From assembly GCF_019966535.1 (NCBI RefSeq), contig NZ_JAIMID010000004.1, positions 206,998 through 270,997 on the forward strand: DNA of 64,000 nt, written 5' to 3'. Below are positions 8,481-20,082 of the stretch, piece by piece; the first letter of the stretch is position 1, and each line of letters starts with the position of its first letter. This DNA comes from Mesobacterium pallidum (GTDB lineage: Bacteria > Pseudomonadota > Alphaproteobacteria > Rhodobacterales > Rhodobacteraceae). The notes below the pieces were generated by a model. The model worked only from the letters and a program-made list of their open reading frames with translations. It did not search any database and was not told the origin of the DNA. Made by a program: the position numbers and the translations under genes.

Positions 8481-10213
8481 TGGACCGTGACACACTTCTC
8501 GACGTGCGGGACATGACCGTCGCCTTCGGCAAGGGGCGCAACCGGAACGTCGCCGTTCGGGGCCTCAGCTACACGCTGAAGAAGGGCGAGACGCTGGCCA
8601 TCGTCGGCGAAAGCGGCTCGGGCAAGAGCGTGTCGTCCATGGCGCTGCTCGGCCTTCTGCCCCCCAACTCGGCCAGCATCGAGGGCGGCACCGCCACCTT
8701 CCACGGCCGCGACCTGCTGAGCCTGCCGGAAAAGGACCAGCGCAGCCTGCGCGGCGACCGGATCACCATGATCTTCCAGGAGCCGATGACCTCGCTCACG
8801 CCCGTGTTGCGGATCGGCATCCAGCTGACCGAGGCGCTGATCGAGCACAAGAACATGACCAAGGCCGAGGCCGAAGCGCGGGCGCGCGAGATGCTGGTGC
8901 TGGTCGGCCTCGACCGGCCCGAGCACCGGATGCGGCAGTTCCCGCACGAGCTGTCGGGCGGCATGCGCCAGCGCATCATGATCGCCATGGCCATGGCCGC
9001 CGACCCCGAGATCCTGATCGCGGACGAGCCGACCACCGCGCTGGACGTGACCGTGCAGGCGCAGATCCTCGACCTGATGCGGACGCTCAAGCGCGAGTTC
9101 GGGACCTCGATCATCCTGATCACCCACGACATGGGCGTTGTGGCCGAGATGGCCGACCGCGTCGTCGTCATGAACCGCGGCGAGAAGGTCGAGGAGGGGC
9201 CGGTGGCCGAGATCTTTGCTGCGCCCCGGCAGGAGTACACAAAGCGGCTGCTCGCCTCGGTGCCGCGTCTCGGGACCATGGCCGGGACTTCCGCACCGCG
9301 GACCGTCGTGGCCGAGCCGCGCCAGGTCGGCGAGGTGCTGGTCCGCGCCGAGGGGCTGAACAAGACCTTTGCCGAGCGCAGCTGGCTCTTCGCGCCTGCC
9401 AAGCCCGGCACGGTGGCCATGAAGGACGTCGGCTTTGATCTGCGCGCGGGCGAGACGCTGGCGCTGGTGGGCGAGAGCGGGTCGGGCAAGTCAACCACCG
9501 GCCGTGCCGTGCTGCGGCTGATGGAGGTCGACACGGGCCGGATCGAGATCAAGGGCACCAATGTGCGCGGCCTGGGCGTGGCCGGCCTGCGCCGGGCGCG
9601 GCGGCAGATGCAGATGATCTTCCAGGACCCCTTCGCCTCGCTCAACCCGCGCATCAGCGCGGGCGGGCTGGTGGCCGAACCGATGGTGATTCACCGCCTC
9701 GCCTCGGGCCGCGAACTGGAGGACCGGGTGGAGGAGCTGTTCCTGCGCGTCGGCCTCGAGCGCGACCATATCCGCCGCTATCCGCACGAGTTTTCCGGCG
9801 GGCAGCGCCAGCGGCTCTGCATCGCCCGCGCGCTTGGCGTCGGGCCAGAGCTGATCGTCGCGGACGAACCGACCTCGGCCCTCGACGTGTCGGTGCAGGC
9901 GCAGGTGCTGGACCTGATGCTCGAGCTGCAGCAAAGCCTTGGCCTCGCCTATCTCTTCATCAGCCACGACATGGCGGTGGTCGAGCAGATGGCGCATCGC
10001 GTGGCCGTCATGCGCAAGGGCCAGATCGTCGAGATCGGCGCGCGGCAGGCGGTGCTGAACGACCCGCAACACCCCTATACCCGGGCGCTGCTGGCCGCCG
10101 TGCCGGTGCCCGATCCGGGCCGGGTGCGCGGCGCGCTGCCCACGCTCGACCTCGCCACGCTGCCCACCGGACCGCTGGCCGAGGTCGCGCCCGGCCACAT
10201 GGTCGCGCAATGA
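8477..10213 (+). CDS. Fused dipeptide-type ABC transporter ATPase (DppD-DppF in one chain)
   Basis: The 578-residue protein carries two complete nucleotide-binding domains. Each has a Walker A GESGSGKS (near residues 47 and 335), an ABC signature (LSGGMRQRI in the first, FSGGQRQRL in the second) and Walker B ending in DEPT. Each half also has the C-terminal peptide-ABC extension. Separate DppD and DppF proteins are the classical arrangement; fusions like this are common in alphaproteobacteria. The start overlaps the DppC-like stop and the stop overlaps the next gene, so this sits in the middle of a tightly coupled operon. Confidence 0.92.
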   Translation: MMDRDTLLDVRDMTVAFGKGRNRNVAVRGLSYTLKKGETLAIVGESGSGKSVSSMALLGLLPPNSASIEGGTATFHGRDLLSLPEKDQRSLRGDRITMIFQEPMTSLTPVLRIGIQLTEALIEHKNMTKAEAEARAREMLVLVGLDRPEHRMRQFPHELSGGMRQRIMIAMAMAADPEILIADEPTTALDVTVQAQILDLMRTLKREFGTSIILITHDMGVVAEMADRVVVMNRGEKVEEGPVAEIFAAPRQEYTKRLLASVPRLGTMAGTSAPRTVVAEPRQVGEVLVRAEGLNKTFAERSWLFAPAKPGTVAMKDVGFDLRAGETLALVGESGSGKSTTGRAVLRLMEVDTGRIEIKGTNVRGLGVAGLRRARRQMQMIFQDPFASLNPRISAGGLVAEPMVIHRLASGRELEDRVEELFLRVGLERDHIRRYPHEFSGGQRQRLCIARALGVGPELIVADEPTSALDVSVQAQVLDLMLELQQSLGLAYLFISHDMAVVEQMAHRVAVMRKGQIVEIGARQAVLNDPQHPYTRALLAAVPVPDPGRVRGALPTLDLATLPTGPLAEVAPGHMVAQ

Positions 10214-11133
10214 CCGTCGGCATCGCCGTCTCGGGCCCCGGCGCCGTGCCGGCCGCGCTGGCCGCGCTTGGCGCCATCGAGGCAGTGGGGCGCGGCGCCA
10301 TCGGCGGTTTCGTCAGCCTTGTCGCCATCGCGGACGGCGCGTTGCTGACGGCCGGCGTGCAACGCGGCGGGACAGGGGCGTTGCGCCCGGACACCCTTGG
10401 CGCGCCTTTCGCCGAGGCGCGGCTGGCGGCGCTCATGTCCTCCGGCCCCGACCGGCCCGAGCCGCTGGTGCAGTTCACCCCCGGCGACGCCGCCGTGGGG
10501 CTGATGACCGGGCACCGGCTGCCCAACATGCCGGGGCCCGGAGGCACGCCGCCAAACCTCGTGGCGCTCGGGGCGATGCGCAGCGGTGCCGGCGTGGTGG
10601 AGGCCATCGAAATGGCGCTGGCCGAGGCACCGGAGGCCGACGCCGGCCTCATCGCCATGGACCTGTCGGGCCGCATCGCGCTGGCCAACAGCGCGCTCGT
10701 CGCGCGCCGCGACGACATCGGTGCGGCGCTGGTCGAAGATCCGGGCGCGGGCCTGTCGATCGGTGTGCTGCACAATTCCATCTTTCCCGCCCGTGGGTTG
10801 GCCGAGGTGGCCGTCGCCGCCGCGCTCGACCTCGCCGCGCCCGCCGATGCCATCGACGGCGAAGCACGGCTGGTCGGCGAAAGCGTGACGCTTGGCGACA
10901 TGCGCGCGCTGGACCTCGCCTCGGACGGATCGGTCGCCGCGATCACCGTGGACGACCCGACCTGGCTGGGGCCTGCCTGGGAAGGCTCGGTCGTACTGCG
11001 CGGCGATCCGGTCCTGCGCTACGGCCGCCCGGTCGGCCGCATCACGCGCGAGGTCTATTGCCGGCTGGAAAACGGCCGTATCATCGGCGCGCGCGGCGGT
11101 GAGATGGCCGCCTGGCGAAAGGACCTGGAATGA
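10210..11133 (+). CDS. Unrecognised Ala/Gly-rich protein of the D-amino-acid cluster
   Basis: I do not recognise this 307-residue protein. It has no signal peptide or clear membrane span, is rich in Ala, Gly and Val, and contains the stretches VGLMTGHRLPNMPG, MDLSGRIALANSALVARRDD and GVLHNSIFP, which look like a self-contained enzymatic domain; the internal GRIALANSALV resembles autoproteolytic Ntn-type or isoaspartyl-peptidase-like proteins only loosely. It overlaps the ATPase gene and the D-aminoacylase gene by 4 nt each. That strict coupling suggests a role in processing the imported substrate. Function unknown. Confidence 0.75.
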   Translation: MTVGIAVSGPGAVPAALAALGAIEAVGRGAIGGFVSLVAIADGALLTAGVQRGGTGALRPDTLGAPFAEARLAALMSSGPDRPEPLVQFTPGDAAVGLMTGHRLPNMPGPGGTPPNLVALGAMRSGAGVVEAIEMALAEAPEADAGLIAMDLSGRIALANSALVARRDDIGAALVEDPGAGLSIGVLHNSIFPARGLAEVAVAAALDLAAPADAIDGEARLVGESVTLGDMRALDLASDGSVAAITVDDPTWLGPAWEGSVVLRGDPVLRYGRPVGRITREVYCRLENGRIIGARGGEMAAWRKDLE

Positions 11134-12569
11134 CCCGGGCAGACCTCCTGATCCGCGATGCGACGGTTCACGACGGATCGGGCGCGCCGGGGCGCGTACT
11201 GGACGTGGCAGTCACGGGCGACCGGATCGTCGCCATCGGGCCGAGGCTGGACATCGCAGTGGCCGAGGTGATCGACGCCGCCGGCCTTGTGTTGGCACCC
11301 GGGTTCATCGACGTGCACACCCATGACGACATCGCCGTGCTGACCCGGGCGGGATCGACGCCCAAGGTCAGCCAGGGCGTCACCACCGTGGTCACCGGCA
11401 ATTGCGGCATCAGCGCCGCGCCCTCGCCGCTGCTAAGGCGCGACGTGCCGGTGCCCCCGCTGGACCTGTTGGGTGATGCGGCCACCTTTGCCTACCCGCG
11501 CTTTGCCGACTACCTCGCCGCCGTGTCCGCTGCCGGCCCGGCGGTGAACGTCGTTCCGCTGGTGGGCCACACGGCGTTGCGGGCGCGGGCGATGGACAGC
11601 CTCGACCGCCCCGCCACGGACGAAGAGATCGCCGCGATGCGTCGCGACCTCGTCGATGCGCTGGAGGCGGGCGCGATTGGCCTGTCGACCGGGCTGGCCT
11701 ATCCACCGGCCAAGGCCACCGCCACGGCCGAGCTGATCGCGCTGGTGGGCGACGTGGCGGCAGCGGGCGCGCTCTGGACGACCCACATGCGGGACGAACG
11801 CAGCGGGGTCGTCTCGGCCGTGGCCGAGACCATCGACATCGCCCGGCGCACCGGGTCGCGCACGCTGATCTCGCACCACAAATGTTGCGGTGAGGCGGCG
11901 TTCGGCCTGTCGCAGACCACGCTGTCGATGATCGCCGAGGCGCGGGCCGAGCTGACGCTGGACCTCGACGTCTATCCCTACACCGCCAGTTCGACCGTTC
12001 TGATCGAGACCTTTGCCCGCGATAGCCGCCAGGTCACGGTCACCTGGTCGGACCCGCACCCCGAGATGAACGGGCGTGACCTGGGCGACGTCTCTGCCGA
12101 ATGGGGCCTGTCGCAGACCGAGACCATCGAACGGCTCAAGCCCGGCGGGGCGATCTATCACCAGATGGACGACGGTGACCTCGACCGGATCCTCGCCTTT
12201 CCGCCCAGCCTCGTCGGCTCGGACGGGCTGCCGCGCGACCGGCGGCCGCATCCGCGGCTTTGGGGGACCTTCCCGCGCGTGCTGGGGCATTTCAGCCGGG
12301 ACCGGGGGCTGATCCCGCTCGAGACGGCCATCGCCAAGATGACGGGCCAGACGGCCAGGGTGCTGGGGCTGACGGATCGGGGGCTGGTGCAGGAAGGCTA
12401 CTATGCCGATCTTGTGCTTTTTGATCCCGGGACGGTGATCGACACGGCCAGCTACGACGACCCGACCGCGCGGGCGACGGGCATCCACACTGTCTGGGTG
12501 AATGGCAAGCCATCGTGGTCGGACGGCGCCCCTGCGGATGCCGGCATCGGCAAGCTGCTGACGCGCTGA
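11130..12569 (+). CDS. N-acyl-D-amino-acid deacylase (D-aminoacylase, amidohydrolase superfamily)
   Basis: The 479-residue protein is a D-aminoacylase: HTHDD gives the first metal ligands, VTGNCGIS the cysteine-containing loop, HMRDERSG and SHHKCCG later ligands, and GSDGLPRD with HPRLWGTFPRVLGHF matches the Alcaligenes-type enzymes closely. It hydrolyses N-acyl-D-amino acids to the free D-amino acid and a fatty or acetic acid. It is the last gene of the coupled transporter operon and so probably acts on the imported molecule. No downstream terminator is evident; the tRNA-Ser gene lies on the opposite strand next. Confidence 0.9.
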   Translation: MTRADLLIRDATVHDGSGAPGRVLDVAVTGDRIVAIGPRLDIAVAEVIDAAGLVLAPGFIDVHTHDDIAVLTRAGSTPKVSQGVTTVVTGNCGISAAPSPLLRRDVPVPPLDLLGDAATFAYPRFADYLAAVSAAGPAVNVVPLVGHTALRARAMDSLDRPATDEEIAAMRRDLVDALEAGAIGLSTGLAYPPAKATATAELIALVGDVAAAGALWTTHMRDERSGVVSAVAETIDIARRTGSRTLISHHKCCGEAAFGLSQTTLSMIAEARAELTLDLDVYPYTASSTVLIETFARDSRQVTVTWSDPHPEMNGRDLGDVSAEWGLSQTETIERLKPGGAIYHQMDDGDLDRILAFPPSLVGSDGLPRDRRPHPRLWGTFPRVLGHFSRDRGLIPLETAIAKMTGQTARVLGLTDRGLVQEGYYADLVLFDPGTVIDTASYDDPTARATGIHTVWVNGKPSWSDGAPADAGIGKLLTR

Positions 12570-12656
12570 GGGCGCGCGGCCGGAACCAAGCCCCCTCATC
12601 ACACATCACAACTTGGATAATGTTTGACCATCCACACCCGGAAACCGGGGGGGAAG

Positions 12657-12746
12657 TGGCGGAGAGACAGGGATTCGAACCCTGGGTGGGCTTGCACCCA
12701 CAACGGTTTTCGAGACCGCCCCGTTCGACCACTCCGGCACCTCTCC
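12657..12746 (-). tRNA. tRNA-Ser(CGA)
   Basis: On the minus strand the acceptor GGAGAGG pairs with TCTCTCC (one G-U), followed by discriminator G and an encoded CCA. The anticodon loop reads CTCGAAA, so the anticodon is CGA, decoding UCG. A long variable arm is present, as expected for a class II serine tRNA. The last 32 nt, including CACTT after the tRNA, are identical to the tRNA-Ser at 59469. Confidence 0.95.
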
Positions 12747-12882
12747 GCGGGGGTCGTGGGGCGCCGTTTAGCCAAAGCCATGGGGGCGTGCAACAGCAAA
12801 TTTGCGCCTTTCCGCCGGGGCGCTTGGATTTCCGCGCCGGGGCCCTTAAATTCAGGGAAACCCAGCCCGAGGACCGCCCCAA

Positions 12883-13698
12883 ATGCTTCGACCCCTTGCC
12901 GCCCTGACCTTTGCCGCCGGTGTGACATTCGCGCCGCCGACCTGGGCCGCGCCGCTCGATGACCTGGCCGCCGCCGTCGGGATTCCCGAGGTTGTCGCGC
13001 TGATGCGGGCAGAAGGGCTCGACTACGGCGCGGAGCTGGGCCGCGACATGGGCGTCGAGGGGATCGGCCCGAGCTGGCAGAACACCGTGTCCGAGATCTA
13101 CGACGCCGCGCTGATGGAAGAGGCCGTGCGCGCGGGCTTCGACGAGGTGATGGGCGATGCGGACCTCGGCCCGCTGCTGGCTTTCTTCGAGGACGGGCCG
13201 GGCGCGCGCTTTGTCGACCTGGAGTTGTCGGCCCGCGAGGCGATGCTGGACGAAAGCGTCGAGGAGGCCGCCCGCGACGGGTTCCGCGAGATGGAGGCGG
13301 CCGAGACCCCGCGCTACCAGCTGATGCGCGACTTCGTCGAGGCGAACGACCTGATCGAGTGGAACGTCGAAGGGGCGCTGAACGCGTCGTATGCCTTCTA
13401 TGCCGGGCTCTCGGCCGGTGGCGCGATCGACGTGCCCGAGGACGAACTGCTGGCCGAGGTCTGGGCGAGCGAGCCGGATGTGCGCGAGGACACCCGCGAA
13501 TGGGTCTACGGCTTTCTGCTGATGGCCTATGGCCCGATGAGCGACGACGATCTGCAAGCCTATACCGATCTGTCGCAGACCGAGGCCGGGCAGCGGCTGA
13601 ACCGCGCGCTGTTCCGCGGGTTTGACCTGATGTATACCGACATTTCCCGTGCCCTGGGGCTGGCCACGGCCCGGGCCCAGCAAAGCCAGGAATTGTGA
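12883..13698 (+). CDS. Exported DUF2059-like protein
   Basis: The 271-residue protein starts with a signal peptide (MLRPLAALTFAAGVTF, likely cleavage after TWAAP). The mature part is acidic and helical and fits the DUF2059 pattern: short repeated helices around LLAFFEDGPGARFVDLELSAR and a second similar block near LQAYTDLSQTEAGQRLNRALF, in which a stretch after aFY/AYT ends in G. The function of the family is unknown; location should be periplasmic. It stands alone between the tRNA and the ribosomal protein operon. Confidence 0.75.
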   Translation: MLRPLAALTFAAGVTFAPPTWAAPLDDLAAAVGIPEVVALMRAEGLDYGAELGRDMGVEGIGPSWQNTVSEIYDAALMEEAVRAGFDEVMGDADLGPLLAFFEDGPGARFVDLELSAREAMLDESVEEAARDGFREMEAAETPRYQLMRDFVEANDLIEWNVEGALNASYAFYAGLSAGGAIDVPEDELLAEVWASEPDVREDTREWVYGFLLMAYGPMSDDDLQAYTDLSQTEAGQRLNRALFRGFDLMYTDISRALGLATARAQQSQEL

Positions 13699-13708
13699 CC
13701 AAAGGTCC

Positions 13709-13737
13709 TTGACTCGCGCGGGGTTTGCCCCGATAAG
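13709..13737 (+). promoter_or_regulatory. Candidate housekeeping promoter of rplU-rpmA
   Basis: TTGACT (13709-13714) is spaced 17 nt from GATAAG (13732-13737). The -35 matches the sigma-70 consensus in five positions; the -10 is relaxed, as is usual in Rhodobacterales. It lies about 155 nt before the rplU start. Confidence 0.5.
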
Positions 13738-13895
13738 CGCGGCCTCAGGCCGGGGCTCACGCTCCGGCGCTTTCGTTGTAACCAAAGTCCCCTGGCGGGG
13801 GCGCGCAGTTCGGGGCAGGGCAGTCGCCCTCAAACGCCGGGAAGCCTTGCAAAGGTGACCGGGGCCGAAGGACGCGGAGAGAAAAGGAAGACTAC

Positions 13896-14474
13896 ATGTT
13901 CGCGGTTCTGAAAACCGGCGGCAAGCAGTACAAGGTCTCCTCGGGCGATGTGCTCCGGGTCGAGAAGCTGGCCGCAAATGCTGGTGAAAAAGTCCAGTTC
14001 AACGATATCCTGATGCTGGGTGGCGACACCGTCACCGTCGGCGCACCGCTGGTCGCCGGCGCGGCCGTGCAGGCCGAGGTCATCGATACCATCAAGGCCG
14101 ACAAGGTCATCACCTTCGTCAAGCGTCGCCGCAAGCACAGCTCGCAGCGGACCCGTGGCCACCGTCAGCAGCTGACCCTGCTGCGCGTCACCGACATCCT
14201 GGCCTCGGGCGCTGATGCGACCGGCGTCAAGGCCGCCCTCGGCGCCGCATCGGCCCCGAAATCGGCCGCCGCAGCAGCCCCGGCTGCCGCCGCACCGGCA
14301 GCCGCTGGCGACGACCTGACCCAGATCACCGGTGTCGGCCCCGCCGCCGCCAAGAAGCTGAACGAAGCCGGCATCAACACCTTCGCCGACCTGGCGGCCG
14401 TGGATGCAGAGACCTTCGAGGCCACCAAGGTGAAGCCCGAGTGGGTCGAACAGGCCAAAGAACTGGCCAAGTAA
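13896..14474 (+). CDS. rplU: 50S ribosomal protein L21 with C-terminal helix-hairpin-helix extension
   Basis: Residues 1 to about 102 are a complete L21, starting [18 protein letters not shown] and containing [17 protein letters not shown]. The chain then continues through an Ala/Pro linker into a helix-hairpin-helix-like domain ([20 protein letters not shown]), making 192 residues against about 103 in E. coli. I have seen this extension in Rhodobacterales L21 and it is not a frameshift. GGAAG precedes the start. rpmA follows after 15 nt, so the two are co-transcribed as in most bacteria. Confidence 0.96.
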   Translation: MFAVLKTGGKQYKVSSGDVLRVEKLAANAGEKVQFNDILMLGGDTVTVGAPLVAGAAVQAEVIDTIKADKVITFVKRRRKHSSQRTRGHRQQLTLLRVTDILASGADATGVKAALGAASAPKSAAAAAPAAAAPAAAGDDLTQITGVGPAAAKKLNEAGINTFADLAAVDAETFEATKVKPEWVEQAKELAK

Positions 14475-14489
14475 GAGGAGACTGACCAA

Positions 14490-14759
14490 ATGGCACATAA
14501 AAAAGCAGGTGGTTCGTCCCGTAACGGTCGCGACTCCGCGGGTCGTCGTCTGGGCGTCAAGCTGTACGGTGGCCAGTCGGCCATCGCCGGCAACATCATC
14601 GTTCGCCAGCGCGGCACCAAGTGGTGGCCGGGCGAGGGCGTCGGCATGGGCCGCGATCACACCATCTTCGCGACCGTCGACGGCAACGTGACCTTCCACA
14701 AGGGCCTCAAGGGCCGCACCTTCATTTCGGTGCTGCCGCAAGCCGAGGCCGCTGAATAA
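14490..14759 (+). CDS. rpmA: 50S ribosomal protein L27
   Basis: The 89-residue protein begins [18 protein letters not shown] and contains [17 protein letters not shown] and [12 protein letters not shown], the standard L27 signatures. It has no N-terminal cleavable leader of the Firmicutes kind. A strong hairpin follows at 14787-14818. L27 reaches the peptidyl-transferase centre of the 50S subunit. Confidence 0.97.
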   Translation: MAHKKAGGSSRNGRDSAGRRLGVKLYGGQSAIAGNIIVRQRGTKWWPGEGVGMGRDHTIFATVDGNVTFHKGLKGRTFISVLPQAEAAE

Positions 14760-14786
14760 CAGCCGACCCGAAGGCATGAGACACAC

Positions 14787-14818
14787 GGGGGATCGGCTGG
14801 AAGACCAGCCGGTCCCCC
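14787..14818 (+). terminator. Strong hairpin after rpmA
   Basis: A 14-bp stem with one G-U pair (14787-14800 with 14805-14818) closes on a 4-nt AAGA loop. Only a weak TTT follows a few bases later, so it may act as a terminator or as an attenuator before the acetyltransferase gene. Confidence 0.6.
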
Positions 14819-14880
14819 GATCCGTTTCCGGCGGAGGAGGGGCCGGCGGAAACGACAGATGCGCAGAGGAGGACCCGCGC

Positions 14881-17622
<2,742 letters not shown>

Positions 17623-17623
17623 A

Positions 17624-17654
17624 GATCCCCCTTCATCTTGCCGATAAACTCCGG
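17624..17654 (-). repeat. Dispersed 3'-end repeat, copy 1 (inverted orientation)
   Basis: Starting 2 nt after the proB stop, this 31-nt block is, on the minus strand, a CCGGAGTTTATCGGCAAGATG-type element. It differs by one base from the copy at 49311. Related shorter copies lie at 35579, 49355 and 52263. Confidence 0.7.
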
Positions 17655-17658
17655 GGGC

Positions 17659-17676
17659 GCGGGGGCTGGCCCCCGC
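17659..17676 (+). terminator. Hairpin between proB and proA
   Basis: GCGGGGGC (17659-17666) pairs with GCCCCCGC (17669-17676) across a 2-nt gap. There is no U-tract, so complete termination is unlikely; it may attenuate or protect the message. Confidence 0.4.
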
Positions 17677-17698
17677 ATCCGACCTCACCGCAAGGACC

Positions 17699-18970
17699 AT
17701 GCCCATGAAAGACCTCGCCGACATCCCCGCCCTGATGACCGAGATCGGGCAGCGCGCGAAAGCCGCCGCTGCCACGCTGGCCTTCGCCCCGTCGCAGGCC
17801 AAGCGCCAGGCGCTGGAGCAGGCGGCCGAGATCATCCAAGAGCGCCGGGCCGAGATCGTCGCGGCCAATGAAAAGGACCTCGCCTTCGGCCGGGAAAAGG
17901 GCCTGACCGACGCCATGATGGATCGCCTCAAGCTCGACGATGCCCGCATCGAGGGCATCTGCGATAGCCTGCGCGCCGTGGCCGAACAGGACGACCCGGT
18001 CGGCGAAGTGCTGGCCGAATGGGACCGCCCCACCGGCCTGCACATCAAGCGCGTCCGCACCCCGCTGGGCGTGGTCGGCGTGATCTACGAATCCCGCCCC
18101 AACGTGACCGCCGACGCGGGCGCGCTCTGCCTCAAGTCCGGCAACGCGGTGATCCTGCGCGGCGGGTCCGAAAGTTTCCACACCTCATCCGCGCTGCATG
18201 CCTGCATGGTCGAGGGGCTGAAGGCCGCGGGTCTCCCCGAGGATGCGATCCAGATGGTCCCGACCCGCGACCGCGCCGCGGTCAAGGAACTGCTGACCAT
18301 GACCGATTACGTCGATGTCATCGTGCCCCGTGGCGGCAAGGGGCTTGTCGGCCTGGTCCAGCGCGAGGCGCGGGTGCCGGTCTTTGCCCATCTCGAAGGG
18401 ATCGTGCACATCTACGTCGATGCCTCGGCCGACCCGGTCAAGGCGCTGGACGTGGTGATGAACGCCAAGACCCGCCGCACCGGCATCTGCGGCGCGGCCG
18501 AATGCCTGCTGATCCACCGCGATATCGTGGCCACGATCGGGCAGGGGCTGATCCGCGCGCTGCTGGACGCGGGTGTGCGCGTCCATGCCGATGAAACCCT
18601 CGCGCGGATCGACGGCGCCGTCCCGGCCACGGCCGAGGACTGGGGCCGCGAATACCTCGACATGGACATCGCTGCCAAGGTGGTGGACGACGTGGACGCG
18701 GCCATCGCGCATATCCGCCAGTACAGCTCGTCCCACACGGAATGCATCATCGCCGAAGATCCGGCCCCCGTCGCCCGGTTCTTCGAGCGGGTGGACAGCG
18801 CGATCCTGATGCACAACGCCTCGACCCAGTTCGCGGACGGGGGAGAGTTCGGCATGGGCGCCGAGATCGGCATCGCCACCGGCAAGATGCATGCGCGCGG
18901 GCCGGTGGGCGCGGCGCAGCTGACCAGCTTCAAGTACCTGGTGACCGGCGACGGCACGACCCGGGCGTAA
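17699..18970 (+). CDS. proA: Gamma-glutamyl phosphate reductase
   Basis: The 423-residue enzyme contains [20 protein letters not shown], the catalytic cysteine region [13 protein letters not shown] and [20 protein letters not shown], all standard for ProA. It reduces gamma-glutamyl phosphate with NADPH to glutamate semialdehyde, the second step of proline synthesis after ProB. A second ATG two codons in (17705) is an equally good start. The stop is followed directly by the tandem hairpin block on the other strand's 3' side. Confidence 0.96.
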   Translation: MPMKDLADIPALMTEIGQRAKAAAATLAFAPSQAKRQALEQAAEIIQERRAEIVAANEKDLAFGREKGLTDAMMDRLKLDDARIEGICDSLRAVAEQDDPVGEVLAEWDRPTGLHIKRVRTPLGVVGVIYESRPNVTADAGALCLKSGNAVILRGGSESFHTSSALHACMVEGLKAAGLPEDAIQMVPTRDRAAVKELLTMTDYVDVIVPRGGKGLVGLVQREARVPVFAHLEGIVHIYVDASADPVKALDVVMNAKTRRTGICGAAECLLIHRDIVATIGQGLIRALLDAGVRVHADETLARIDGAVPATAEDWGREYLDMDIAAKVVDDVDAAIAHIRQYSSSHTECIIAEDPAPVARFFERVDSAILMHNASTQFADGGEFGMGAEIGIATGKMHARGPVGAAQLTSFKYLVTGDGTTRA

Positions 18971-18971
18971 A

Positions 18972-19091
18972 CGTCGGGTCTTCCCGACGAAAAAAACGTC
19001 GGGTCTTCCCGACGAAAAAAAAACGTCGGGTTTGTCCGACGAAAAAGCGTCGGGTTTCTCTGACGGGCAAACGTAGGGTCTTCCCGACAGG
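18972..19091 (-). terminator. Five tandem hairpins, terminators of the chpT-like gene
   Basis: Units start at 18972, 18997, 19024, 19048 and 19072. The first two are identical 18-mers, CGTCGGGTCTTCCCGACG; the third and fourth carry paired or wobble changes that keep the stem, and the fifth is decayed. A7 and A9 runs separate the first three. Read on the minus strand, each hairpin is followed by a T-run, i.e. a Rho-independent terminator for the gene at 19134-19736. On the plus strand the runs are A, so they do not fit as classical terminators for proA. Confidence 0.75.
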
Positions 19092-19133
19092 CAAACGCAG
19101 CCCTGTCCGGGCGGGCCGGGCAGGGCGCTCGGC

Positions 19134-19736
19134 TCAGACCGTGAGGCGCAACAGCTCGTTTTCCTGTTCGAAGGACACGCTGCGTCCGAGGGTCAGCGCC
19201 AGGACCGGCAGCAGCGCGAATTGCACCTGCGCCGGGGCCAGTGCCTTGCGCGCGGCGGGATCGTCCAGCGCGACCCAGACCTCGGGCTCGATGCGCAGGG
19301 GCGATCCGTCCGTGACGATGCGCCAGCGGCGGGCCGAGTAATCCACCGTGACCTTGCCGCCCCGTGGCAGGGCCGTTTCGGCGCAGAGCAGGCCGAGGAA
19401 GGCCAGCTGGATCTCGGCCCGGTCCATGTCGCCAGTCGGCCCGTAATCGTAGCTGAGCCGCCCGCCTTTCGACAGCGCGTCCAGCACCTTGATCACCTCG
19501 CCTCGCGACATCGACTGGCCGCGCCCCGCGGCGCCGAAGGCGACACGAAAGAAGCGGATGCGCGCATTGGCATTGGCGCAACTGTCGGCGATCAGCGCCA
19601 TTTCCGGCCCCGTGGTCGTACCCTGGCTCATCTCGAGCAATTCCAGCCCGTTGGTGATCGCGCCGATCGGGCTGATCAGGTCATGGCAGATCCGCGACCC
19701 TATCAACGCCGCCAGATCCACGTTACTGTCCGTCAT
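19134..19736 (-). CDS. chpT: Histidine phosphotransferase, ChpT-like
   Basis: Starting at MTDSNVDLAAL (19736, with AGGAG upstream on the minus strand) the product is 200 residues. The segment LIGSRICHDLISPIGAI holds the phospho-accepting histidine of the DHp-like helix, and a degenerate HATPase-like domain follows, as in Caulobacter ChpT. ChpT passes phosphate from CckA to CtrA and CpdR. Five tandem terminators lie just downstream. A CtrA-like box (19952) is nearby, but in front of a different gene. Assignment as the ChpT orthologue is likely; the family is recognisable from the His box and length. Confidence 0.8.
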   Translation of the reverse strand: MTDSNVDLAALIGSRICHDLISPIGAITNGLELLEMSQGTTTGPEMALIADSCANANARIRFFRVAFGAAGRGQSMSRGEVIKVLDALSKGGRLSYDYGPTGDMDRAEIQLAFLGLLCAETALPRGGKVTVDYSARRWRIVTDGSPLRIEPEVWVALDDPAARKALAPAQVQFALLPVLALTLGRSVSFEQENELLRLTV

Positions 19737-19763
19737 TGAACGCTCCTGCCGGATAGGGACCTC

Positions 19764-19946
19764 ATGACCGACCTCAACGCCTTTCTCGAACCCGGCATGC
19801 TGGTGCGGCATCCCGCGCATCCCGAATGGGGCACGGGCCAGGTCCAGTCGCGCATCGGCGCGCGGATCACCGTCAACTTTCCCGATGCGGGCAAGGTGGT
19901 GATCGATGGAACGGTGGTCGGTCTCATGCCGGTGATAAAGCCCTGA
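19764..19946 (+). CDS. Small DUF3553-like protein
   Basis: This 60-residue protein starts MTDLNAFLEPGMLVRHPAHP and contains PEWGTGQVQSRIGARITVNF, the compact beta-barrel pattern of DUF3553. It is divergent from chpT with only 27 nt between starts, an arrangement that suggests shared control. The family has no firm function; the fold resembles small CarD/Tudor-like barrels, which is inference. Confidence 0.75.
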   Translation: MTDLNAFLEPGMLVRHPAHPEWGTGQVQSRIGARITVNFPDAGKVVIDGTVVGLMPVIKP

Positions 19947-19951
19947 GTTGG

Positions 19952-19966
19952 TTTACGAATGGTTAA
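19952..19966 (+). promoter_or_regulatory. CtrA-like box upstream of olsB
   Basis: TTTA (19952-19955) and TTAA (19963-19966) flank exactly 7 nt, one mismatch from the CtrA consensus TTAA-N7-TTAA. It lies about 115 nt before olsB. Direct binding is inferred. Confidence 0.3.
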
Positions 19967-20082
19967 CGCCCGCTTGAGCTTTGTAAAGGGGGCGAAAACC
20001 CGCCAAAGTGCGCCGGTTGCCAAGGCGCGGCCCCTTGCCTAAAAGCCCTGTCAGCACGGCCGTGAAGGGGGGAGAGACGCAC

